DNA from: Paludibacteraceae bacterium
GTDB taxonomy: Bacteria > Bacteroidota > Bacteroidia > Bacteroidales > Paludibacteraceae
Direction: 5' to 3'
Length of the DNA stretch: 64,000 nucleotides
Assembly (NCBI GenBank): GCA_017464475.1
Contig: JAFTZQ010000005.1
Coordinates: 124,001-188,000 of the forward strand
Position 1 is the first letter of the stretch. Every line of letters begins with the position of its first letter. Positions 57,900 through 64,000 of this stretch are shown here, one piece after another. Position numbers and translations under genes: made by a program. The notes under the pieces were generated by a model, which was not told the DNA's origin, made no database searches, and saw only the letters and a program-made list of their open reading frames with translations.

Positions 57900-59384
57900 A
57901 TGTTACGCAAAATTCGAATAACTCTCGCCACGGTCTGTTTTGTGCTGATCAACCTGCTGTTCCTTGGTGTCAGTTGGGGTCTCAGTCAGCATATCGCGTG
58001 GGTGGCAAAGATCCAGTTCCTTCCGGCTCTGCTGGCGTTGGACTACGCCATGCTGCTGATCCTCATTGTGGTGACGCTCCTTTTCGGACGCATCTACTGT
58101 TCGGTCATCTGTCCGCTGGGTGTGATGCAGGATATTTTTGGGTGGATGGGCAAGAAAGCGAAGAAGAACCGCTACACCCATTCGCCGGAGAAGAAATGGC
58201 TGCGTTATGGTGTGTTGGCGGTGTTCATCCTTTGCCTCATCATCGGCTTTGCGCCGGTGACGACGCTTCTTGCGCCGTATTCGGCGTACGGCAGAGTGGT
58301 CAACTCGCTCTTCCGTCCGCTCTATGACCTGCTCAACAACGGTCTGGCGGCGTTCGAGAGCCATTACGACAGTTATATATTCAGCGAAGTGCAGCTCTGG
58401 ATGCGGAGCGTGACGACCTTCATCGTAGCGCTCTTGACGCTCGGCGTACTCGGTTTCTTGGCATGGCGCAACGGACGAACCTATTGCAACACGATCTGTC
58501 CTGTCGGCACAATCCTCTCTTTCTTCAGCCGCTTCTCGCTCCTGCGCGTGCAAATGGACAAGGATAAATGCAAGAACTGCTCCCTCTGCGAGAAGAACTG
58601 TAAGGCATCGGCGATTGATTTCAAGGCAGGAACAGTGGACGCAAGCCGATGCGTAGCCTGCGGCGATTGTTTGGAAGTCTGCCATTTCGATGCGTTGCAT
58701 TATAAGCCTTCGGTATTCAGCCATCAGCATTCAGCCGGGGCAGACCTGCATCAGCCGGATATGAGCAAACGTGCTTTTGTGACGGGTGCGGTGCTGGCGA
58801 CAGGCGCGGCTGCGATGGCGCAAGCGAAGATCAAAGTGGACGGCGGCATGGCGGTAATTGAGGACAAACAAGTGCCCGACCGCGAGACGCCTGTCACGCC
58901 TCCGGGATCTATCTCTGCGTATAACATGAACCGGCATTGCACAGCCTGCCAGTTATGCGTCAGCGCGTGTCCGAATAACGTGTTGCGACCATCTACCGAC
59001 CCGATGCGGTTCATGCAACCGGAGATGTCTTTCGAGCGCGGCTACTGCCGCTCGGAGTGTACCCGTTGCTCTCAGGTGTGTCCGACGGGTGCTATCAAAC
59101 CCATTACCAAAGAGGAGAAGACGGCTATCCATATCGGTCACGCCGTGTGGATTGAGCAAAACTGCATCCCTGTCACCAACGGCGACCACTGCGGCGCGTG
59201 TGCGCGTCACTGCCCTGCGTGGGCGATTCAGATGGTGGAGAAGGAGATCAACGGCCGTACAGTCGAAGTGCCTGTCGTTGACACCGAGAAATGTATCGGT
59301 TGCGGCAAATGCGAGCACCTTTGCCCCGCACGGCCGTTTAGCGCCATCTATGTAGAAGGAAACACCATGCACCATATCAATTGA
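57900..59384 (+). CDS. NapH-like membrane polyferredoxin with internal Tat-like signal
   Basis: In the 494-aa protein the first ~215 residues have about four membrane helices and the CxxxCP motifs RIYCSVICPLGVMQD and RTYCNTICPVGTIL. A 2[4Fe-4S] pair follows (CKNCSLCEKNC, CVACGDCLEVC), then a linker coded by a CAGCCATCAGCATTCAGCC repeat. Near residue 285 comes MSKRAFVTGAVLATGAAAMA, a Tat-like signal. A second ferredoxin half follows with CTACQLCVSAC, CTRCSQVC, CGACARHC and CIGCGKCEHLC. It looks like two proteins (NapH type and exported ferredoxin) fused. It would carry electrons from quinol to periplasmic partners, probably the adjacent reductase. Confidence 0.88.
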   Translation: MLRKIRITLATVCFVLINLLFLGVSWGLSQHIAWVAKIQFLPALLALDYAMLLILIVVTLLFGRIYCSVICPLGVMQDIFGWMGKKAKKNRYTHSPEKKWLRYGVLAVFILCLIIGFAPVTTLLAPYSAYGRVVNSLFRPLYDLLNNGLAAFESHYDSYIFSEVQLWMRSVTTFIVALLTLGVLGFLAWRNGRTYCNTICPVGTILSFFSRFSLLRVQMDKDKCKNCSLCEKNCKASAIDFKAGTVDASRCVACGDCLEVCHFDALHYKPSVFSHQHSAGADLHQPDMSKRAFVTGAVLATGAAAMAQAKIKVDGGMAVIEDKQVPDRETPVTPPGSISAYNMNRHCTACQLCVSACPNNVLRPSTDPMRFMQPEMSFERGYCRSECTRCSQVCPTGAIKPITKEEKTAIHIGHAVWIEQNCIPVTNGDHCGACARHCPAWAIQMVEKEINGRTVEVPVVDTEKCIGCGKCEHLCPARPFSAIYVEGNTMHHIN

Positions 59385-59389
59385 TCATT

Positions 59390-60796
59390 ATGGACAGAAG
59401 AGAATTTATCAAACATAGCGCAGCCGCCGTTGCGGCTACATCGGTTCTGGCAACCGCCTGCAAGAATAACAACGGAAAATCTCCTCTCCCCCTTGAGGGG
59501 GAGTCGGAGGGGGCTTCCATGACTTTGCGCGTCAATCCCAACACGGGTGATAAGGTGTCGATACTCGGTTTCGGTATGATGCGTCTGCCGGTTCAGGCAG
59601 GCGGCACGGCGCGCGAGAACCCTGATAGCCCCATTGACCAGGAGGCGGTGAATGAGATGGTGGATTACGCCCTCGCGCATGGTGTCAATTATTTCGACAC
59701 CTCGCCTGCGTACTGCCAGGGTCTCTCGGAGCAGAGCACCGGTATTGCCCTTGCGCGCCATCCGCGGAACAGCTATTTCATTGCTACCAAACTATCCAAT
59801 TTCTCGCCCGACACATGGTCTGCCAAGGAGTCCAAAGCGATGTTCGAGCGTTCGCTCCAATACCTGCAAACCGACTACGTGGACTATCTCTTGCTACATG
59901 GTATAGGCATGAGCGGAGGCGGCAGAGACGGTATGGGTGCGTTCTACGGACGGTATATGGAGAACGGCATCCTCGATTGGCTCGTGGAGCAGAAAGCGAA
60001 AGGGCGCATTCGCAATCTCGGTTTCTCGTATCACGGCGATGTCAAGGTCTTTGACACCCTCCTTCAGTGGCACGACGAAGGCAAGTACCATTGGGACTTC
60101 GTGCAGATTGAGTTGAACTACCTCGACTGGCATTACGCCAATGAGATCAACCCGCGCAACACCGATGCGGATTACCTCTATGCGGAGTTGGAGAAACGCG
60201 GTATTCCGGCGGTAATCATGGAGCCGCTGTTAGGCGGTCGTCTTGCCAAACAGCCGGACGCTATTACCGCTAAGATGCGTGAGAAAGACAGCCGCTATTC
60301 GCCTGCCGCATGGGCGTTCCGCTTTGCGGGCAACCCCGAAGGCGTGCTGACCGTCCTTTCAGGAATGACTTATCTGGAGCACCTCAAAGAGAATGTCTCT
60401 ACCTATTCGCCTTTGGTTCCCCTCACGGCGGAAGAAGAGCAGTGGCTCCTGACGCTCGCCAGGGATATCTACGAACTGAAAGCCATTCCTTGCACCGCCT
60501 GCAACTACTGCATGCCCTGCCCGTACGGACTGAATATACCGGGTATCTTTGCACACTATAACAAGTGTATCGCGGAGGGTACGATGCCGGCTGCGGACGG
60601 TTCGTCCAATGAGTTCCAACGCAACCGCCGTGCCTTCCTTGTGAGCTATGACCGCGCCGTGCCATCCGTCCGTCAGGCGGATCATTGTATCGGTTGCGAC
60701 CATTGCGTGAGCCACTGCCCGCAACGTATTGACATCCCACGCGAGATGCAACGCATTGACCGCTTCGTAGATCAACTACGACAAGCCAATTCATAA
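59390..60796 (+). CDS. Tat-exported aldo/keto reductase with ferredoxin-like C-terminus
   Basis: The start at 59390 gives MDRREFIKHSAAAVAATSVL, a twin-arginine signal with a lipobox ending ATAC (Cys24). The 468-aa protein has an AKR domain (residues ~45-350: ILGFGMMRLPVQ, VNYFDTSPAYCQG, YLQTDYVDYLLLHGIG, MEPLLGGRLAKQ). The C-terminal iron-sulfur region has CTACNYCMPCPYGL and CIGCDHCVSHCPQ. Residues 29-43 (GKSPLPLEGESEGAS) come from an in-frame C-rich palindrome. This AKR/Fe-S fusion type is exported folded by Tat, and the tat genes follow directly. Substrate unknown. Confidence 0.9.
   Translation: MDRREFIKHSAAAVAATSVLATACKNNNGKSPLPLEGESEGASMTLRVNPNTGDKVSILGFGMMRLPVQAGGTARENPDSPIDQEAVNEMVDYALAHGVNYFDTSPAYCQGLSEQSTGIALARHPRNSYFIATKLSNFSPDTWSAKESKAMFERSLQYLQTDYVDYLLLHGIGMSGGGRDGMGAFYGRYMENGILDWLVEQKAKGRIRNLGFSYHGDVKVFDTLLQWHDEGKYHWDFVQIELNYLDWHYANEINPRNTDADYLYAELEKRGIPAVIMEPLLGGRLAKQPDAITAKMREKDSRYSPAAWAFRFAGNPEGVLTVLSGMTYLEHLKENVSTYSPLVPLTAEEEQWLLTLARDIYELKAIPCTACNYCMPCPYGLNIPGIFAHYNKCIAEGTMPAADGSSNEFQRNRRAFLVSYDRAVPSVRQADHCIGCDHCVSHCPQRIDIPREMQRIDRFVDQLRQANS
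59481..59516. repeat. C-rich palindromic repeat (family A) in frame in the AKR gene
   Basis: CTCTCCCCCTTGAGGGGGAG (59484-59503) is a nearly perfect palindrome followed by TCGGAGGGGGCTTCC. It adds about 15 residues just after the lipobox, where length changes should be tolerated. Confidence 0.8.
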
Positions 60797-60835
60797 TTTG
60801 TAACTTGTAACTTGTAACTTTTAATTCGTAATCAT

Positions 60836-61012
60836 ATGCATATTGGTATTACTGAAATCATTATTATTGCCCTTATCGTTCTGCTGCTCTTCGGCGGCAA
60901 GAAAATTCCTGAACTGATGAAGGGTCTCGGCAAAGGCGTCAAGTCCTTCAAGGACGGCATGAAAGAAGGCGACGAGGAAGAGAAGAAAGACGAAACTAAA
61001 ACTGAAAGCTGA
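60836..61012 (+). CDS. tatA: Tat translocase subunit TatA/TatE
   Basis: The 58-aa protein has a short N-terminal membrane helix ([20 protein letters not shown]), the conserved [20 protein letters not shown] hinge and amphipathic helix, and an acidic/basic tail ([12 protein letters not shown]). This is the TatA family, which forms the translocation pore or patch. It lies 39 nt after the AKR gene across a TAACTTGTAACTTG word spacer and 13 nt before tatC. Its last codons and the spacer are made of CTGAAGGCTGATAG words. Confidence 0.95.
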   Translation: MHIGITEIIIIALIVLLLFGGKKIPELMKGLGKGVKSFKDGMKEGDEEEKKDETKTES

Positions 61013-61025
61013 AGGCTGATAGCTA

Positions 61026-61775
61026 ATGGCTGAATCGTTCTGGGATCATCTGGACGAACTGCGTAGCGTGCTGATACGTTGCGTAGTGGCGTGGGGTATC
61101 TGTGCGGTAGTGGCGTTCTGCTTCCGCGATGCACTCTTTGCTTTTCTATTTGCTCCTGCCCATCCGGATTTTATCACGTATCGCTTGCTACGCTCCCTCC
61201 CTTGCGGGGAGGGTTGGGGAGAGGTTTCGGTCTCCTTCATCAACACTCAATTAGCCGCCCAGTTCACGGTTCACATGCAAGTGGCGGCACTCGCAGGTCT
61301 GGTGATTGCTTTTCCGTTTCTGCTATGGCAACTATACGGATTCCTCTCTCCGGCGCTATACCCTCATGAGAAACGCGCAGCGGGACGAATCATCGGTTTC
61401 GGCACGGTGCTTTTCCTCTGTGGCGTAGCACTCAACTATCTGGTCATCTTTCCCTTCGCCTTCCGTTTCCTGGCTACATACCAAGTGCAGCCGGAGGTAG
61501 TAAACCAGATTGCGCTGGACTCCTATGTCTCCACGCTGTTGATCCTTTCGCTGCTGATGGGCATTCTTTTTGAGATGCCGATGGTGGCATGGGCGCTGGG
61601 CAAAGCGGGACTGCTGGAAGCCGCATGGCTCAAACAATACCGCCGTCATGCACTCGTGACACTCATGATCCTCGCGGCAGTCATCACACCTACTGGCGAC
61701 GCGTTCACGCTCATGCTCGTCACTATTCCGCTCTATCTGCTATACGAACTATCCATTATGGTCACGCCCAAATAA
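61026..61775 (+). CDS. tatC: Sec-independent protein translocase TatC
   Basis: The 249-aa protein has six membrane helices. The N-terminal SFWDHLDELRSVLIRCVVAW carries the signal-binding Glu, PFLLWQLYGFLSPALYPHEK is the family hallmark near residue 95, and FEMPMVAWALGKAGLL lies in the fourth helix region. TatC recognises twin-arginine signals and recruits TatA. Residues ~55-67 (LLRSLPCGEGWGE) in the first periplasmic loop are coded by an in-frame C-rich palindrome. The gene follows tatA and its probable substrate genes. Confidence 0.96.
   Translation: MAESFWDHLDELRSVLIRCVVAWGICAVVAFCFRDALFAFLFAPAHPDFITYRLLRSLPCGEGWGEVSVSFINTQLAAQFTVHMQVAALAGLVIAFPFLLWQLYGFLSPALYPHEKRAAGRIIGFGTVLFLCGVALNYLVIFPFAFRFLATYQVQPEVVNQIALDSYVSTLLILSLLMGILFEMPMVAWALGKAGLLEAAWLKQYRRHALVTLMILAAVITPTGDAFTLMLVTIPLYLLYELSIMVTPK
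61193..61226. repeat. C-rich palindromic repeat (family A) in frame in tatC
   Basis: CTCCCTCCCTTGCGGGGAGG followed by GTTGGGGAGAGG. The CCCTCCC and GGGGAGG arms pair around TTGC. Codes for part of the first periplasmic loop of TatC. Confidence 0.8.
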
Positions 61776-61781
61776 TTGTCT

Positions 61782-61877
61782 ATGAAACGCTTCTGGTCTG
61801 CGCATGCGGCAGGGCGTATATGGCGCGAACTATGGGTGACCACAACCGTTATGGCAGGACTTCGATTTGCATTTTAA
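61782..61877 (+). CDS. possible 31-aa peptide downstream of tatC
   Basis: An ATG 7 nt after the tatC stop opens 31 codons: MKRFWSAHAAGRIWRELWVT then TTVMAGLRFAF. It is basic and aromatic-rich with no known motif. The next gene starts 23 nt after its stop. It may be a short translated leader or chance. Confidence 0.2.
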   Translation: MKRFWSAHAAGRIWRELWVTTTVMAGLRFAF

Positions 61878-61899
61878 CAACCTCTAAAAATATACATTT

Positions 61900-63279
61900 A
61901 TGAAAAAACAAGTAATTCTTATTCTTATGAGTCTGATCACTCTTACCGGTTGCGCTAAGAAGGCTACAGCGGAGCCGCAGACAGCCGGTAATGACAAACC
62001 GGTAGTGTATATGACGCAGGAGATCTCGCCTGCTGCCTTGGTGCGTATCTACGAAGCCCTCGGACGTCCCGCTGAGGGACGTGTGGCGGTGAAGATCTCT
62101 ACGGGTGAAGCAGGCGGACACAACTACCTCAAGCCCGAACTCATTCGTCAGTTGGTTAATCAGGTGAATGGAACGATTGTGGAGTGCAACACCGCTTATC
62201 CGGGCAAACGCAACTCTTTCGAGGCGCATTGGCAAACCATCAAAGACCATGGTTTTCTTGACATCGCGTCCGTGGATCTCATGGACGAGGAGGGCTCTAT
62301 GCGTATTCCGGTGCAGGACAGCACGTGGATCCATTATGACCTCGTCGGATCGCACCTCGCCAACTATGATTTCATGATCAACCTTGCCCATTTCAAAGGG
62401 CATGCCATGGGCGGTTTCGGCGGTGTGCTCAAAAATCAGTCTATCGGTGTGGCTTCGGCGGCAGGCAAGGCGTATATCCACTCTGCCGGTGTGACGGAGG
62501 ATGTAAATGAGTGCTGGTCGCATACAGGTAACCAAGACGGTTTCCTGGAGTCCATGGCGGCTGCGGCTCAGGCTGTACATAACTATTTCGGCTACGGCGA
62601 ACGGATCTTGTATATCAACGTGGTCAATAACCTCTCTGTGGACTGCGACTGCGACAGCCATCCTGCGGCACCGGAGATGAACGATATAGGCATCCTTGCG
62701 TCTCTTGACCCTGTGGCGCTTGACCAGGCCTGCGTGGATCTGGTTTTCCATTACCCGTCCAAAGAGGGCGATGACGCGGCTGCACTCATCGAGCGTATCA
62801 ACTCGCGCCATGGTATCCATATTCTGGAGCACGCTGCCAAGATCGGTTTCGGTTCGCGCGAGTACCAACTCGTCTCTATCGACGGCGAAGATATGTTAGC
62901 GAGACTCAACGAGCAGCATATCAGTCTGATTGTCCGCAACGCCGGACTGACGACCGAATACCACCAGCACGGCGTGAACGACCTGCTGCAACTGCTGGAG
63001 AACGAACCGCAACGTCTGCAAGGCGCCGTAGTGGCGGACAAGATGATCGGCAAGGCGGCTGCGGCGCTCATGGCAGTCGGTGGTGTCAAGCAGGTACATA
63101 CCAACCTTATCTGTACACCGGCACGCGAGATGCTGGAGAAAGCGGGTATTCAGGTCTCTGCCGCAGAGGAAGTGGAGATGATTCTCAACCGAGACAAGAC
63201 AGGTCAATGCCCCATGGACCAAAGTCTCAACGGAACGGATGATCCGGCAGAGTGCGTGGCTATCCTAAAAAATAAATAA
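61900..63279 (+). CDS. DUF362 domain lipoprotein
   Basis: The 459-aa protein has a lipoprotein signal (MKKQVILILMSLITLTGC). The DUF362 domain shows VAVKISTGEAGGHNYLKPEL near residue 62, GTIVECNTAYPGKRN near 90, DYDFMINLAHFKGHAMGGFG-like FMINLAHFKGHAMGGFGGVL near 160 and LDPVALDQACVDLV near 270. A second part (residues ~330-440) is helical and ends CPMDQSLNGTDDPAECVAIL. Such proteins often accompany ferredoxins. No Fe-S motif is present in this copy. It follows the Tat/ferredoxin run and may be its last member; role unknown. Confidence 0.85.
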   Translation: MKKQVILILMSLITLTGCAKKATAEPQTAGNDKPVVYMTQEISPAALVRIYEALGRPAEGRVAVKISTGEAGGHNYLKPELIRQLVNQVNGTIVECNTAYPGKRNSFEAHWQTIKDHGFLDIASVDLMDEEGSMRIPVQDSTWIHYDLVGSHLANYDFMINLAHFKGHAMGGFGGVLKNQSIGVASAAGKAYIHSAGVTEDVNECWSHTGNQDGFLESMAAAAQAVHNYFGYGERILYINVVNNLSVDCDCDSHPAAPEMNDIGILASLDPVALDQACVDLVFHYPSKEGDDAAALIERINSRHGIHILEHAAKIGFGSREYQLVSIDGEDMLARLNEQHISLIVRNAGLTTEYHQHGVNDLLQLLENEPQRLQGAVVADKMIGKAAAALMAVGGVKQVHTNLICTPAREMLEKAGIQVSAAEEVEMILNRDKTGQCPMDQSLNGTDDPAECVAILKNK

Positions 63280-63309
63280 AGCCAGCGAGGAGCAATATAA
63301 CAAGGTTCG

Positions 63310-64000
63310 TTAAGAGAGAACCAGGTTAGCGAGAGCCAGAGCGGCCATCGCTTCCACGACAGGCACGGCGCGAGTGGCAACACAGGCGTCGTGCCTTCCT
63401 TTTACGCCTGCCTTGGGAGTGGAGGGAGTGGGTTTGAAGACACACCGGAAAGTGATCGGAGTACCATCTGCGATTCCTCCTGCGATGCCGCCGGAGATAT
63501 GGTTGATAGCCGAACCGGGTTGCGTCACTCCGCCGAAACCGGTTCCGTATTCGAATCCTTTGCAGGCATTGATGGACATAATAGCAAAAGCGAGTTCGGC
63601 TTGTAACTTATTGAAAATCGGTTCACCTGTGCCGGCAGGAAGCCCTTCGATGACGCATTCCACGATGCCTCCGATAGAGTCGCCGTCTTGACGGTACGCC
63701 TCGATGGTGTCTGCGAATTTGGCGGGGTCTGTCTCTGCTCCCACCTGAATGAGTTTAGCCTGTATGGAGATGCCTTTAGCCGCCAGTTGCTGTTTCGCTA
63801 TACATCCGGCTACCACTCTTGCTGCGGTCTCTCGGGCTGAGGCTCTGCCTCCTCCGCGGTAGTCACGAATACCGTATTTCTGTTCGTACGTCTTGTCGGC
63901 GTGCCCGACGCGGTACGAGTGTTTGAGAAACTCGTAGTCTTCGGGTCGCGCATCTTTGTTCCTTATGATAAAAGCAATCGGAGTGCCGAGAGTGACGCCA
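63310..64000 (-). CDS. aroC: chorismate synthase (5' end beyond the window)
   Basis: Partial: the gene runs off the right edge, so only the C-terminal ~230 residues are seen. The conserved blocks are YEFLKHSYRVGHADKTYEQK, RDYRGGGRASARETAARV, GDSIGGIVECVIEGLPAGTG, ACKGFEYGTGFGG and ISGGIAGGIADGTPITFRCV. It converts EPSP to chorismate with reduced FMN, the last common step of aromatic amino acid synthesis. It is convergent with the DUF362 gene, 30 nt apart, with no obvious terminator. An internal GTG at 63816 is not the true start. Confidence 0.97.
   Translation of the reverse strand, partial: GVTLGTPIAFIIRNKDARPEDYEFLKHSYRVGHADKTYEQKYGIRDYRGGGRASARETAARVVAGCIAKQQLAAKGISIQAKLIQVGAETDPAKFADTIEAYRQDGDSIGGIVECVIEGLPAGTGEPIFNKLQAELAFAIMSINACKGFEYGTGFGGVTQPGSAINHISGGIAGGIADGTPITFRCVFKPTPSTPKAGVKGRHDACVATRAVPVVEAMAALALANLVLS

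Noticed and set aside
61849-62868. 339-codon open frame on the minus strand
   Set aside because: Antisense to the DUF362 gene.

Overview
The window looks like a chromosomal fragment of an uncultured member of the order Bacteroidales. About a dozen genes are preceded by the Bacteroidota promoter pattern (a TTTG-like -33 box, about 20 bases, then TAnnTTTG). Shine-Dalgarno sequences are mostly absent. Several products are typical of the group: long-tailed S16, a DUF4290 protein and UxaA/UxaB/UxaC hexuronate enzymes. No rRNA is present and only one tRNA (Leu, anticodon TAA), so the genus cannot be fixed.

Layout. 142-2511: an island of small unrecognised genes, several of which look paralogous. 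2615-4209: a secreted repeat protein, an A1S_2505-like protein and rpsP. 4277-13494: surface polysaccharide genes (acyltransferase, sulfatase-fold transferase, four or five glycosyltransferases, a Wzy-like polymerase). 13599-20518: a Ca/Na antiporter, ychF and three TPR proteins, two with retropepsin-like ends. 20994-24150: uxaB and uxaA. 24137-41491: housekeeping genes (ComF-like, nadB, NlpC/P60, sirtuin, TtcA-like, PrsW-like, GH53, tRNA-Leu, nuclease-fold protein, prs, M28, YgjP-like, DUF2130, sufCD, polyprenyl synthase). 41626-51144: uxaC, then kdgK, kdgA and an ExuT-like transporter, interrupted at about 43.1-47.8 kb by an AT-rich defence cassette. 51303-56761: accessory genes and structured noncoding DNA. 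56758-61775: a hydrolase, a polyferredoxin, an aldo/keto reductase and the Tat translocase. 61900-64000: a DUF362 lipoprotein and the 3' part of aroC.

Metabolic logic. Genes in the window cover the isomerase route from galacturonate or glucuronate to pyruvate and glyceraldehyde 3-phosphate (UxaC, UxaB, UxaA, KdgK, KDPG aldolase) plus import. With the GH53 galactanase this suggests growth on pectic polysaccharides.

Best candidates for something undescribed: (1) a four-gene cassette of McrB-like and McrC-like proteins with a coiled-coil protein carrying a J-domain-like HPD motif and a small HIRAN-domain protein, placed inside the hexuronate cluster; (2) a multibranched, inverted-repeat-closed element at 54331-54508; (3) the small-protein family at 461-2511; (4) short dispersed repeats present both in spacers and, in frame, inside several conserved genes (ttcA-like, tatC, an aldo/keto reductase, a sulfatase, an M28 peptidase, TPR and GT2 genes).
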